Source of the DNA: Paenibacillus apiarius
GTDB taxonomy: Bacteria; Bacillota; Bacilli; Paenibacillales; Paenibacillaceae
Assembly (NCBI RefSeq): GCF_017052585.1
Contig: NZ_JAFFHZ010000001.1
Location: forward strand, 4,836,001-4,900,000
Direction: 5' to 3'
DNA: 64,000 nucleotides
In this document: piece by piece, positions 26,801 through 39,100 of the stretch
How positions within the stretch are numbered: position 1 is the stretch's first letter
Layout: every line of letters starts with the position of its first letter
The notes under the pieces: generated by a model
Database searches by the model: none
What the model was told of the DNA's origin: nothing
Seen by the model: only the letters and a program-made list of their open reading frames with translations
Position numbers and translations under genes: made by a program

Positions 26801-26996
26801 TGTCCAGCGAGAACTTGCTGCATGGAAGCGTCCCGTGATCGAACATAACGGTATCAAGAGGGAATATCCGAGAATGGCGGGTGTATCATCCTTCGGTGCC
26901 GGAGGAGCTAATGCCCATGTCATCCTTGAAGAATATCTTTCGGAAAATGAAAGAACTCAACAGACCCGATCTGGCCAAATAGGGAGGGATATATAA
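20892..26996 (+). CDS. Trans-AT polyketide synthase, subunit 1 (KS-DH-KR-ACP-KS)
   Basis: A megasynthase of 2034 aa without AT domains, so malonyl must come from the free acyltransferases. Order: KS1 (residues about 17-453), post-KS linker, DH-like domain (about 642-935), KR (about 1165-1380), ACP (Ser1470) and KS2 (about 1577-2015). It starts directly with a condensing-type KS and has no visible loading module, so its substrate must arrive from a partner protein or another subunit. It ends only about 20 residues after KS2; the linker of that KS is at the start of the next protein. GAGAGGG lies about 7 bases before the ATG. Confidence 0.93.
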   Translation: MIKKSKKKTSASKNKEIDIAIIGIACSFPGAMNYNEYWENLKEGRSSIQEIPADRWDWREYHEMPEFERNISVSRWGGFIKAIDAFDARFFGLSNREVDAMDPQQRIMLELSWSCFEDAGICPSTITGKNIGVFISAFNFDFKELVEKNQEAVEAHHSTGTSSALIPNRISYFFNIKGPSLQIDTSCSGSLTAIHTACRSIMSGDCEMALAGGISMLLSPTRQISFSQMGMLSPSGSVKTFDKSADGYVRGEGAGVILLKSLDKALADGDPIHGVIKGSAINHGGKTYTVTYPNPDAQADVIIEAIKRTGIPPESINYIEAHGTGTPKGDPIEFQGLLKAFGALCPDDELNQPKKNYCGLGSAKTNIGHLESAAGIAGVIKVLLSMKHGQLPGLLNFNQLNPAISIDETPFYIVDQTQEWVRVKDGEADIPRRAGVSSFGFGGTNGHVILEEAPAIPNSSEHSNFCHLICLSAKTNESLRLKVIDLENWLERNKQETNLADISTTLLLGRDHFPSRIAFVTDSVTDLKDKLTEILSDKENKECISRSDAATHTENLAPSLSLQQIDKLVETISASKGFRDIEYRKQLLILAECYINGYDFDWKKVFPSLGKRMNLPTYPFIGERFKIPRTRNLLKREKDLDLVIHPLLHQNKSTLLRQFYRSTFTGEEFFLKDHVINEGHVLPSAVYLEMARAALAHAGNGLAEETNRIRLQNVVWNLPASVGLESMELQISVWPEEDGSISFEIYSDIEKNGQERLVYSQGSGIFVPADETVILDLETTKTRCNLNYLTSDEYYNRLQAVGISNGFGFKSLQEMYVGQNCVLARLELPDCVSDDLDSFVLHPSLLESALQSVNGLMVREEKGEDQIAIQRTVAVAFDELEIIAACSKKMWSHVSLSAENSKAALAQDVTQRVDIVLCDETGKVCIRLKTYSYQVPGLNSSEETAENMMMVPAWNPVRMEMNGTYSSPDKNKLIVGGTKEIRAEFLRGNSNARMWDCEDKESSIEEIAEKLESYGAIDHVVWITPTHEVKSVVDEGILKAQASGVFFLFQMIKSLLKLGYSDKELELTIITINSQVVFQNERINPVHAGIHGLVGTMAKEFPQWGVRLFDMGSESNWPVTEMLSIPADAEGNALAHRNGSWYSLQLMPCRMGKFPVDSGETIYRESGTYVVIGGAGGLGEIWSEYMVRTYKANIIWIGRRQKNKEIEGKIKRLSAVGPAPHYISADATDLESLEKAYVEIKRIYPSVNGIIHSAVGLLDQSLSAVDEDLYKAIVGVKVNASVFMAKVFEKESLDFVVFFSSIASFQKLAGQSGYATGCTFKDAYAQRLSKEWLSKVKTINWGFWGGVGIGEVMPESSKIMLSLLGVDSIEPDKAMEAMELIMRTSTCQIVYMKTANSIEDKVSENKMECKPKVQKIQYKDMQENLDAARVESLLREKSTAYMKQLVGKALKIHYQKLDSSAPLEQYGIDSILITHLTDALRKVFHNISSTLFFECHTIDDLVEYFIQNQSNKLTELFGLTGENSEKLEEQQTRKEIISEKVTLPFLLKRAGKQFNDSNPFCQMSRVNLVETVDSANMPIAIIGMSGRFPQANNLDEYWDNLKSGRDCITEIPQERWALDGFYVNDVRKALEQKKSYSKWGGFIDGFADFDPRFFRISPHEAMNMDPQERLFLQECWRTFEDAGYTKEKIALRHKGKVGVFAGITRTGFEWYGPDLWKQGEDIRPNTSFSSIANRISYILDLHGPSLPIDTMCSSSLSAVHEACKHLRWGECEMAIAGGVNVYTHPSTYAYLCEMRMLSQSGKCKSFGKDADGFVPGEGVGAILLKPLFQAIEDRDHIYGVIRSTNINHGGKTNGYTVPNPNAQRDLIRHALDRAGVDARTISYVEAHGTGTELGDPIEITGLTQAFRSDTTDSQFCAIGSAKSNIGHLEGAAGIAGLMKIILQMKSGLLAPSLHAAELNPHIDFANSPFYVQRELAAWKRPVIEHNGIKREYPRMAGVSSFGAGGANAHVILEEYLSENERTQQTRSGQIGRDI
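20940..25440 (+). other. Module 1: KS1-DH(degenerate)-KR-ACP
   Basis: KS1 has a full triad: Cys187 (DTSCSGS), His322 (EAHGTGTPKGD) and His369 (IGHLESAAG). The DH keeps His674 but its motif reads HVINEGHVLP, with Glu where Gly is usual; the YGPxHQ loop is absent and the Asp of the second motif is Glu (HPSLLESALQ). It is therefore probably weak or inactive. The KR has GGAGGLGE, the Ser and Tyr of the active site, and an Asp (LLDQ) at the position linked to B-type stereochemistry. The ACP has Ser1470 in YGIDSIL. Confidence 0.85.
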
Positions 26997-29900
26997 AGTG
27001 TTACAGCAACCGAAAAATGAAACAATCCATCAGATTCAATTCAATGACAGCTATCAGGCGATTATCGTTCTGTCCGCGAGGGATAAGGAGCGGCTTCGTG
27101 AGCAGGTACAGCAGTTAGCGGCAGTGATAGAAAGTCGCGGGTTTACGGATAGCGATCTCGCTAATATCTGTTACACGCTTCAGGTAGGGCGTGAACATAT
27201 GGAAACCCGGCTGGCACTTTTGGTGAAATCAATAAAGGAACTTAAAGAAAAACTTCTCTCGTTTATGGCGGGTAAAGATGAAATAATTGATTTGTATCAG
27301 GGAATAGTCAATGAAAATAAAGAGACGATGTTTATTTTAAGTAAGGAAGAATTGCAAGACGTTATTGAAAAATTGATTCAGCAAAAGCAATACGGAAGAC
27401 TCCTTGATTTCTGGGCGAAGGGACTTCATTTTGACTGGGATGCATTATATAACGATATCGAAATTAAGCCGTGCTTAATCAGTCTTCCGACCTATCCGTT
27501 CGCCCGGGAAAAATACTGGGCGCCATTAAATATTGAACAGCTATCCACTCAAAAGAGCCAGCGCGATTTCATTCATCCTCTGGTGCATGAGAATACCTCA
27601 GACTTTATCGGTCAACGCTTTAGTTCAACTTTTACAGGCAAAGAGGGCTTCTTGACAAACGAAGCAATAGAGGGGCAAAAACGATTGCCAGAGGCAGCGC
27701 ATTTGGAAATGGCGCGTGCGGCAGTAGCACGTTCGATGGATGGTAAGGGTACAGGTATCCTGCTGAAGGATGTAATCTGGAATGAACCGATTCTCTTTGA
27801 CGAAAGCCCGAAACAAGTCCATATTGCCCTTAATGTTGGCAACCAGGGTGAAATTGACTGGGAGATATATGAAAGGTCAGAAGAGCAGGAAGAGGAGTTT
27901 ATCATCAGCACTGAGGGGAAAGCGAGCCATCAGGCAATTGTCCAAGCTCCACCGCTCGATCTTAATGACCTGCGCTCGCGATGCTCTCATAAGATCGATT
28001 CCATCGAAGAGGTGTGGGCAGATGGGGCGGTGCTTGCCGAAGGTGCTGGGCAACTTTTGGTCCAATTCAAGCAGCCCGTTGCTGATATGAAGGAAAGGTA
28101 CAAAGAGCTGATGCTGCTCGATCCGGCTCTGTTGGAATCTTGCCTGCATGCGTTGCATATATACGGCGGTGATCAGTTGCCTGCACGTAGATTGTTGAGC
28201 CTCAAGGCATTGGAGGTTACAGCGGAAGCTGGGTCAGGTGTCTGGGCTTTGATCCGCATTACGGCAAATGCAAGTGGATGGAATCTAGACATCGACTTGT
28301 GCGATACGAACGGGAATATTGTAAGCCGCATTCGGGGGCTGCAATACGGGCAGGCAACCCGGGCGAAAGCAGAATACCGACCGGAATTGGAGAGCTTGTT
28401 GGCTGCCACAAGCCATGCGAACAAGCCCGACGAGCCCTTTGAGATGATGACGTTTGAAGAAGTGTGGCAAGAGGAAGAGGTGCTGGGCACAGAGGAAAGG
28501 CAAGAGAACAAAACCTTGGTTCTCTTTTTATCAGAATCCAAGTATCAGCAAGAGGTCAAACAGCGTATAGAGGAGCTTGGTGCGGGTAGTACACGGGTGG
28601 TATGGATTGCCCAGGGTGCCGGTTATCAGAAGGAGTCCAATTATAGCTACACCGTTTCCTTAACAGAGAAGAGTGGTTATCTCGCAAGCTTGCAAAGCGT
28701 TAAGGATGATTTTGGGAGTGTGGATGGGGTGCTTTTCCTGTGGGCGCTGGAAGACAAGAATTGTGTGACCGATTCTACCGGGATCGTGTACATGCTCCAA
28801 GGTTTGGCGAAAGCCAATCTAAAACCGGAAAGGGTTCTGCTGGTCGGCGGTTACGAAGATGGGCTGGAGCGCTGTTACGTAGAATCGTGGATCGGCATCG
28901 AGCGATCCATCGGACTGGTCATGGCCGACGCTAACGTGAGTGTGGTCTGCCGGAAAAAGCAGGCGGAAGACTCCTTCGCGGAATGGATGAATGTGCTATG
29001 GACCGAACTGCATACGTCAAAGCCCAAGAGCGTGCTGTATGAAGGGGAGCAAAGAAAGGTGTGCCAGATTCGCCCGGTATCGGTTAGCCGTGGTGGCGAA
29101 CAGCTGCTCAAACGAGGAGGAACCTACTTCATCACAGGCGGTATTGGCGGACTGGGACTAATCTTCGCCCACTGGCTGGCTACCGAGTATGGGGCGCAGC
29201 TGGTCCTGGTCAACCGCAGTAAACTGGATGAGACGAAGCAGGCCAATCTTGAAGCGTTGAAGAGAGCGGGTGCGGAGGTTATTTATCTCCAGGCCGATGT
29301 GTGTGACGCAAGCCAAATGAAAGAGGCAGTAAAAGCGGGAAAGAAGCATTTTAAGCGGATCGATGGGGTCATCCATGCCGCCGGGATAGAAGGCGGGAAG
29401 CGGTTAGTTGATAAGGAACTGGAAGAGTACCAAAGAACGTTGGAGCCCAAGATTAAGGGGACCTTGGTGCTGGAAGAAGCGCTTCAAGGAGAACAGCTTG
29501 ACTTTATCTGTTACTTTTCCTCAAGCTCGGCGATAATCGGAGATTTCGGCTCCTGCGATTATGCGGTTGGCAACCGGTTCCAGATGTGTTATGCCCAGTA
29601 TCGCAACAGCAAGGGGGGGACTGACGGAAAGAGGATCGTGATCAACTGGCCGTTGTGGAAGAGCGGGGGGATGGGCTTCGCCGATGAGGCGGGCAGCCTA
29701 ATGTATCTGAAATCCAGCGGTCAGAGGTTCCTGGAGGCTGCGGAAGGAACAGCCTTGTTCGAGCAGATGCTGAGCCAGGAGCGAGCTCAACATCTGGTGC
29801 TGGTGGGGCAGCGGGAGCGTGTACATCGGTTCTTGGGATTGAGTGAAGCGGTATCCTCCGCCCCGCCCGTACAGAAAGTAAAGGCGGCAGGCAAAGGCAA

Positions 29901-30165
29901 ACGGCCGGAGATGAAGGGCTGGACAGTCGAGCAATGCGTGCTATGGGAATTAAAGGATACGGCCGGCCACATAATCAAGATCCCGCGGGAAAAGCTTGAT
30001 GTAGATGAGAATCTGGCGAATTTCGGCTTTGACTCGATCAGCTTGGCGAGATTTGCAGATGCTCTAAGCAACCGCTATGAACTGGAAATTACCCCGGACC
30101 TCTTCTTTGGCTATCCAACGCTGGAGAGCTTGAGTGAATATCTTCTTGCCCAATATGCCATACAG
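25618..30165 (+). other. Module 2 (split over two proteins): KS2 / DH*-KR-ACP
   Basis: KS2 (Cys1752, His1887, His1927 of subunit 1) closes the first protein. The post-KS linker (from about 27055), a catalytically dead DH* (27568-28340), a KR (29110-29760) and an ACP (Ser1013 of subunit 2, FGFDSIS) open the second. The KR has GGIGGLG, active-site Ser and Tyr, but Gly where B-type reductases have Asp (HAAGIEGGKR), suggesting A-type stereochemistry. DH* shares the NEAIEG replacement seen in the later KR-less modules. Confidence 0.83.
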
Positions 30166-33100
30166 ATGAAGCAGTTCTATCAGGAGGAAGAGAAGCATGC
30201 TCCTGTGGTATTCAAGGAAATCGCAATATCTCAGGAATTTAGGGAGCGTGCCGTCAAGGGAGGGGGGACCAAGGCAAGGCGGACTCGGTCTGGCAGAAAA
30301 GGCTGGAGTGACAACGAGACGGAGCCGATCGCTATCATCGGGATGAGCGGCAGGTTCCCGGATGCGCGGAGTGTGGAGGAGCTGTGGTCGATCCTGTGGG
30401 AAGGCAGGGATGTGGTTCGGGAGATTCCCCAGGAGCGTGCCCAGTGGTGGGAAGCATACGGGTATCCGCAGAATGAGGCAGGAAACAGCAAGAGAAGCGG
30501 ATTTATCCCCGGAGTGGCCGAGTTTGACCCGTTCTTTTTCGAGATATCGCCGCGGGAAGCGGAGAGCATGGACCCTAGACAGAGGCTGCTGCTGCAGGAA
30601 TCATGGAGAGCGTTGGAGGATGCAGGCTATGGAGCCAAATCGCTCGTTGGTGAAAAGATCGGGATGTTTGTGGGAGTCGAAGAGGGAGACTATCATTTTC
30701 TGGCGGGAAATGAAGGGGGAATCACGGCCAATCATAATGCCATTCTGGCTGCAAGACTCTCCTATTTCCTGAATCTGAACGGGCCGAATATGGCCATCAA
30801 TACCGCCTGTTCTTCTGGCTTGGTGGCTGTGCACCAAGCCTGCTTAAGCTTGCGGAATGGAGAATGTGATACGGCTATTGTGGCGGGGGCTAATCTTATG
30901 GTGACACCTGCCGGCTACCTGGGAATGGAGCAGGCCGGAATGTTGTCTGCGGATGGGAAGTGCTATGCCTTTGATAAGCGTGCCAACGGGATGGTGCCTG
31001 CGGAGGCAGTGGCCGTGGTGGTGTTAAAACGGCTCTCGCAAGCAGAAGCGGATCGGAATCCGGTATATGCAACGATTGTGGGCAGCGGAATCAACTATGA
31101 TGGGAAGACCAACGGCATTACGGCTCCGAGCGGCCAATCCCAGACCAAGCTTTTGAAGGAAGTGTATGAGCGTTTCCATATTCATCCGGAAGAGATCAGC
31201 CATATCGTCACCCATGGAACCGGGACCAAGCTGGGAGACCCGGTCGAGATCAATGCGTTAGTGGATGCATTCAAGGATTATACCACCGGCAAGGGCTACT
31301 GTGCCTTAACCTCGACCAAGTCCAATCTGGGCCATTCTTTGGCGGCATCGGGCATCGTGAGCCTAATCAGTCTGGCGCTAGCCATGAGAAAGGAGACCAT
31401 TCCCGCCAGCATTAACTGTGAACAGGTTAACGATTATATCCGCTGGGAGGATAGTCCGTTCTATATCAACCGCGAGCGGATGGAATGGACCGATCAGGAA
31501 GGGAAGCGGAGACTGGGCGGAGTGAGCGCCTTTGGAATGAGTGGTACGAATGCGCATGTGGTGCTTCAAAGCCATGGTTCTGAGAGCGGCGATAAGAGAC
31601 GCGGAGGCGAGCAAGAGCCGATGCCTTACTACTTGCTTGCCTTCTCCGCCAAGACCCCCGAATCGCTGCAGAAGCGGATTGAGGATCTGGCGGTGATGCT
31701 GGAAGCGGAGCAGGATATCGGAGCAGGAGTGCTATCCGCAATCAGCTATACGTTGTTGGAAGGCAGGCAGCACTTTAACCACCGGTGTGCGGTTGTCATT
31801 CGCGATCGAGAGGATGCCATTCGGGTGCTGAAGCAGGCAGGGGGCATGGAGCGCTTGCCCAACCTGTTCAAGGGCTTGGTGGCGAAGAATTTTACCGGTC
31901 AGACAGCCATTCAGAAGTATGCGGAAGATCTGTTGACACAAAGCAGGACGCTGCTAAGCGCTCCGGATAAATATCAGGAGATCCTATATGCGCTGGCTGA
32001 GCTGTATTGCCAGGGCTATGAAATGGCCTGGAATGGCTTTTTTGGTGATACGCCACCTGGCCTAATCAGCCTGCCGACCTATCCGTTCGCCCGGGAAACA
32101 TACTGGGCACCGTCAAACATGGAACAGCCATTCACGCAAAGGGGCCAGCGCGGTGTTATCCATCCCCTCGTGCATGAAAACATATCTGGACTTACGGGCC
32201 AGCGCTTTAGTTCCACGTTTACAGGCGGAGAGGGTTTTTTGACCAACGAAGCAATAGAGGGGCCAAAACGATTACCAGAGGCAGCACATTTGGAGATGGC
32301 GCGTGCGGCAGTAGCCCTTTCGTTGGATGGCAGGAGCACAGGCATCCTGCTCAAGGATGTTATCTGGAATGAACCGGTTATCGTGAGTGGGAAGGGGAAG
32401 CAAGTCCATGTTGCCCTCTATCCAGGTAACCATGACGAGATTGACTGGGAGATCTACGAGGGCTCAGAGGATAAAGAAGGCGTCATCGTAAACAGTGAGG
32501 GCAAAGCGAAACGTCAATCGATTGTCCAAGCAGGGTCACTCGACATTAATGCTCTGCGGTCGCTTTGTTCCCATAAGATCAATATTCATACTGAGGAAGA
32601 TAAAGAAAACATCACTTCTCCACTCTCCGGTTTCATGGAGGAGGTGTGGGCAGCTGAAGCGGTACCTGTTGAAGGTGCCGGGCAGTTGTTGATTCAATTT
32701 AAACCGTCTGTTGCCAATAGGGCGGGAAGATATAAAGAAGCGGTGATACTTGACCCGGCTCTATTGGAAGCCTGTCTGCATGCAGTGAATCTATATATGG
32801 GTAACCGGTGGCCTGCAGGAAGAATACTGGGTATGAAGGAATTGGAGGTTGTCGTTGAAGCCGGGTCCATTGTATGGGCATTCATCCGTATTGAAGAGGA
32901 AAGCGAGACCGGTGCAGGGGTATGGAAGCTGAACATGGACCTATGTGATACAAGTGGGGATATCGTTAGCTGCATGAGAGAATTGCAATACGGGCAGGCC
33001 AACCAAGTTCAAGAAGAGCATGAACATCGGGTAGCGATGGAGGATCTAACGGCTGCTGCGAGCCCGGCTGGAAAAGGCAGACGGTTGGAGATGAAAGGTT

Positions 33101-36100
33101 GGACGCTAGAGCAATGCGTGCTGTGGGAATTAAAAGATACGATCAATCTGATACTTAAAATTCCGCAGGAGAAGCTGGATGCAGATGAGAATCTAGAGAA
33201 CTTTGGTTTCGACTCCATAAGCTTGGTGGAGTTTACGGGCGTGTTAAGCGAGCGTTATGAGTTGGAAATCAAGCCTGATCTCTTTTTCAGTTATCCAACG
33301 CTAGAGAGATTGAGTGAATATTTACTTACCCAATATCCTGAACAAATGAAACAGTTCTATCAGGAGGAAGAGGCGCATGTTCCTGCGATATTCAAGGAAA
33401 TCGCAGTATCGCAGGAAATTAGTGATCGTACCGTCAAGGGCAGGGGAAGCAAGGCAAGGCGGCCTGGGTCCGGCAGAAAAGGCTGGAGTGACAACGAGGC
33501 CGAGCCGATTGCAATCATCGGGATGAGCGGCAGGTTCCCGGATGCGTGGAATGTGGAGGAGCTGTGGTCGATCCTGTTGGAAGGCAGGGAAGTAATCCGC
33601 AAGGCCCCTAAAGAGCGTGCTGAATGGTGGGAAGAGCATGGGCATGCGGAGAATGGAGCAGAAACCGGTAAGAGAATTGGGCTTGTTCCGGGAGTGGCCG
33701 AGTTTGACCCGCTCTTTTTCGAGATATCGCCGCGGGAAGCGGAGATCATGGACCCTAGACAGAGGCTGCTGCTGCAGGAATCATGGAAAGCGCTGGAGGA
33801 TGCGGGCTATGGGGCCAAACAGCTCGCCGGTGAAAAGATCGGGATGTTTGTGGGAGTCGAAGAGGGCGATTATCAGCTGCTGGTGGGAAATGAGGGAGGT
33901 ATCACCTCCAATAATAATGCAATCTTGGCCGCGAGGCTGTCCTATTTTCTGAATCTGGACGGGCCGAATATGGCCATCAATACGGCCTGTTCTTCTGGCT
34001 TGGTGGCTGTGCACCAAGCCTGCTTAAGCTTGCGGAATGGAGAATGTGATACGGCTATTGTGGCGGGGGCTAATCTTATGGTGACACCTGCCGGCTACCT
34101 GGGAATGGAGCAGGCCGGAATGTTGTCTGCGGATGGGAAGTGCTATGCCTTTGATAAGCGTGCCAACGGGATGGTGCCTGCGGAGGCAGTGGCCGTGGTG
34201 GTGTTAAAACGGCTCTCGCAAGCAGAAGCGGATCGGAATCCGGTATATGCAACGATTGTGGGCAGCGGAATCAACTATGATGGGAAGACCAACGGCATTA
34301 CGGCTCCGAGCGGCCAATCCCAGACCAAGCTTTTGAAGGAAGTGTATGAGCGTTTCCATATTCATCCGGAAGAGATCAGCCATATCGTCACCCATGGAAC
34401 CGGGACCAAGCTGGGAGACCCGGTCGAGATCAATGCGTTAGTGGATGCATTCAAGGATTATACCACCGGCAAGGGCTACTGTGCCTTAACCTCGACCAAG
34501 TCCAATCTGGGCCATTCCCTGGCGGCATCGGGCATCGTGAGCCTAATCAGTCTGGCGCTAGCCATGAGAAAGGAGACCATTCCCGCCAGCATTAACTGTG
34601 AACAGGTTAACGATTATATCCGCTGGGAGGATAGTCCCTTCTATATCAACCGGGAGCGGAAGGAATGGACCGATCAGGAAGGAAAGCGGAGACTGGGCGG
34701 AGTGAGCGCCTTTGGCATAAGTGGTACGAATGCGCATGCAGTGCTTCAAAGCCATGTTTCTGAGAGCAGCGACAGAAGACGCGCAGGCGAGCAAGAGCCG
34801 ATGCCTTACTACCTGCTTGCTCTCTCGGCCAAAACTCCTGAATCGCTGCAGAAGCGGATTGAGGATCTGTCGGTGATGCTGGAAGCGAAGCAGGAGATCG
34901 GAGCAGGGGAGCTATCCGCAATCAGTTGCACGCTGTTGGAAGGCAGGCAGCATTTCAACCACCGGTGCGCGGTTGTCATTCGGGATCGAGAGGATGCCAT
35001 CCGGGTGCTAAAGCAGGCAGGGGGCAAGGAGCGCTTGCCCAACCTGTTCCAGGGCTTGGTGGCGAGGAATTTTACCGGTCAGACAGCCATTCAGAAGTAT
35101 GCGGAAGATCTGTTGACACAAAGCAGGACGCTGCTAAGCGCTCCGGATAAATATCAGGAGATGCTCTATGCGCTGGCTGAGCTGTATTGCCAAGGCTATG
35201 TAATTCCCTGGCCGAGTCTTTTTGGTAATACGGCACCTTGCCTAGTCAACCTGCCGACCTATCCGTTTGCCCGGGATAAGTACTGGGCGCCGGAGATAAC
35301 ATCAACTCAAGCAGCAAGTCAATCCAAAGCTATCATCATGCATCCGTTACTCCACCAAAACACCTCTGACCTGTCGGAACAGAGATACAGCTCAAGCTTT
35401 ACCGGAGAGGAATTCTTCTTGGCAAATCATGTCATTAAAGGCAAACGGGTCTTGCCGGGAGTAGCCTATCTGGAAATGGCGCGGGAGGCGGTGCAGCAAG
35501 CAACCGGGAGCACAACCGAAGAGCGGGCCGGCATTCGGTTGAAAAACATGGTCTGGGCCCAGCCGATTGCAGTCACTGGGCAACCGGTCAAAGTGAATAT
35601 CGGACTCTACCCGGAGAATAACGGGGAGATCGGCTATGAAATATATACCGAAACAGAAGTAGGGAGCAATGGTCCCATCGTTCACAGCCAAGGCAGTGCG
35701 GTACTCGTTAGGAGAGGGGAAACGCCAACGTTAGATTTGGAGTCCATCCAAGCCCAATGCACCGAAACGATCAGTTCAGCCCAATGTTACAAAACATTTC
35801 GCAGGATGGGAATCGATTACGGCCCGGGACACCAGGGGATTGAAGAAATCCGGGTAGGACAAGGCCAAATCTTGGCCAAGCTCACTGTGCCCGGCTCTAT
35901 AATGGATACCCATGACCAATACATCTTGCATCCCAGTATCATGGATGGGGCCCTGCAGGCGTCTGTCGGATTTATAATCAACACTGAAGTATCGGAAGCA
36001 GGAAATCATCTAAACCCCAGCCTGCCATTTACGATGGAAAAGCTAGAGATATATGACCGTTGTGTCTCGCTGATGTGGGCGGTGATCAAGAAGGAAAATG

Positions 36101-39100
36101 CCAATAAGCAATTGATCAAACTCGATATCGACATCTGTGATGAAACCGGGAATGTTTGTGTCCGAATTAAAGGATACGCCTCACGTGTACTGAAAGGGGA
36201 AATAAGTTCAGCAGAAGAAGCGGCAACTGGGACCATGAGGCTGCAAATGAACTGGGAAGAGCAACAGATTTCTCCGGAAACATCAGCCCTTGAATATATC
36301 CAACAGCTAGTGATCTTCTGTGAACTGGAAAACGTCCCGAAAGAACTGGAAGATCAACAAAATGGAGCCGTCACAAGCCTTCGCAGCCTCAACCTGAGCA
36401 ACAAGCAGAAAGAAATTGGTTTACAATTCCAAACCTATGCCGGTCAAGTTTTTGAGGAAATACAGACCATCCTCATGGAAAAACCCGGAGGCACGGTATT
36501 GATCCAAGTCGTCGTTCCCTGTCAAGAGGGGCGGAAACTTTACAGCGGGTTGTCAGGACTGTTGAAAACCGCCCGGTTGGAGAACCCGAAACTCATCACG
36601 CAGTTGATCGAGATGGAACCAACCGAAGATACCGCCGGAATTATCGCCAAACTCAATGCGGAAAGCAACAGCCCGGCAGATAACCACATACGGTACCAGG
36701 ATGGGAAACGATATATCCCCGTGTGGAAGCAGGCGCAAGCAACGGGAGAAACCGGCTTACCGTGGAAAGAAGGTGGGATTTACCTCATCACCGGAGGAGC
36801 CGGAGGGCTGGGGCGGATATTTGCGAAAGAAATTGCGGAAAAAGTGAAGGAAGCTACACTCATCCTGACGGGACGTTCGCCGCTTAGTGAACGTCTACAG
36901 GCGCAACTTAAAGCGATTCAGGCGCTAGGTGCGCGGATTGAATACCGGCAGATGAATGTCACGGATAAGACAGCGGTACAGGGATTAATCCGAAAGCTTC
37001 TTGAGGAATTCGGCGGTTTGGACGGGATCATCCATAGCGCCGGAATCATTAAAGACAACTACATCATCAAAAAAACAACGAATGAATTTATGGAAGTCTT
37101 AGCACCGAAAGTATCAGGGGTGGTGAACCTAGACGAAGCAACCAAGGACATCCCGCTTGACTTTTTTATACTCTTCTCTTCACTGTCGGGAAGCCTGGGC
37201 AACGCCGGGCAAGCAGATTACGCCGCGGCCAATGCCTTCATGGACGTGTATGCCGGACATCGGAACGACCTCGTTAAGCAAGGCCAACGATGGGGTAAGA
37301 CTCAATCCATCAACTGGCCGTTATGGCAGGAAGGCGGAATGAAGATTGATGCAGAGGCAGAGCGAATGATGGAGCAATCCACCGGGTTAACCGCCCTGCC
37401 GACCACAAGCGGAATTCAGGCTTTCTACCAATGCTGGGCCTCGGAGCAGGGGCAAATCATGTGCATGTCAGGGGATTCCAACAAAATTCAGGCTTTAATT
37501 AAGAAACCAATTCCGAGCAAAAACTTAGCCAAATATCGATCCGCTGCGAAAGAAGAAAATAGAACCAGTCTGGAAACAGATCAAGAAATCCTCCGGGAAA
37601 ATGTGGCCAATTACTTAAGAAGAATTGTATCGAGCACACTCAAACTACCAGCCCACGTGATAGAAGCGGATGCACCGATGGAGGAATACGGGATTGATTC
37701 GATCTTAGTCATGCAGCTGACCAACCAATTGGAGGAAATCTTTGGCTCATTATCTAAGACCTTGTTCTTTGAATACCAAACCATTTGGGAATTAAGCGGC
37801 TACTTTCTGGAATCTTATCGGGAACAACTCAAGGAAGTGCTAGGAGCCGAAGCCAAAGCAGCGGTAACCCAAGAAAGCAGCAACGAAGCCGCGGAGGCGG
37901 AAAAGGTGGTTCAACCAGTCACCCGAAACCGGAGACAAACAAGATTTGTGAAACAACAAGCGTTCTCCGAAGAAGATAAACACCGCGGTGCCCTGGACAT
38001 CGCCATCATCGGAGTATCAGGGCGGTATCCGCAAGCGCGGAATATTCAAGAGTTTTGGGATATTTTGCGTAACGGAACGGACTGCATCACTGAAATTCCC
38101 AAAGAGCGTTGGAACCACAGCCTCTACTACGACGAAGACAAAACCAAACCCGGAAAAACTTATTGTAAATGGGGAGGATTCCTGGAAGGAGTAGACCAGT
38201 TCGATCCCTTGTTCTTTAACATCTCTCCCCGGGAAGCGGAGCTCATGGATCCCCAGGAGAGATTGTTTTTGGAATGCGTTTACGAAACCCTGGAAGATGC
38301 GGGGTATACTCGAGACGAGCTTGGAAAATACCAAGAGTTAGGGTTGGCAGGCAATGTCGGAGTCTATGTCGGTGTACTGTACGAAGAGTACCAGCTTTAC
38401 GGAGCGCAGGAACAGAGCCAGGGGAGACCAATCGTTTTAGCAGGAAGTCCCTCCTCGATCGCCAACCGGGTTTCATATTACTGTAACTTCCATGGGCCGA
38501 GCATGGCGATAGATACCATGTGCTCCTCTTCTTTAACCGCAATCCACCTGGCTTGTGAGAGTCTGAAACATGGGGGTTGCGAGGTGGCCATCGCCGGAGG
38601 AGTGAACATCTCGGTTCATCCGAATAAATACCTGTTGCTGGCTCAGGGCAAATTTGCCTCCAGCAAAGGGCGGTGTGAAAGTTTCGGGGAAGGAGGGGAC
38701 GGTTATGTACCGGGAGAAGGAGTCGGAGCAGTATTGCTTAAACCGCTATCGAAAGCGATAGCCGACGGGGATCACATTTATGGAATCATCAAAGGGACGG
38801 CAGTCAATCACGGGGGAAAGACAAACGGATATACAGTGCCGAATCCCAACTCCCAAAGCGGGGTTATCGGCCAAGCACTGAAAGGAGCAGGGATCGATCC
38901 GCGCTCTATCAGTTACATCGAAGCGCACGGTACCGGGACTCCATTAGGGGACCCAATCGAAATCACGGGATTAACCAAGGTATTCCATGATTATACTCAG
39001 GACAAGCAATTTTGCGCCATCGGATCGGTCAAATCGAATATCGGGCATTGCGAGAGCGCGGCGGGGATTGCCGGAGTGACCAAAGTACTGCTGCAACTGA

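Larger units (their letters stand above)
30322..33330 (+). other. Module 3: KS-DH*-ACP
   Basis: KS3 has Cys1271 (NTACSSG), THGTGTKLGD and SNLGHSLAASG, a subtype distinct from KS2 and KS5. DH* (about 32158-32990) is a full-length dehydratase fold lacking the catalytic His (TNEAIEGPKRLP, Glu in its place), with Glu and His replacing the Asp and Gln of the second motif (DPALLEACLHA), and no YGPxHQ loop. No KR follows; the ACP has Ser2073 (FGFDSIS). As encoded, the beta-keto group would not be processed in cis. Confidence 0.85.
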
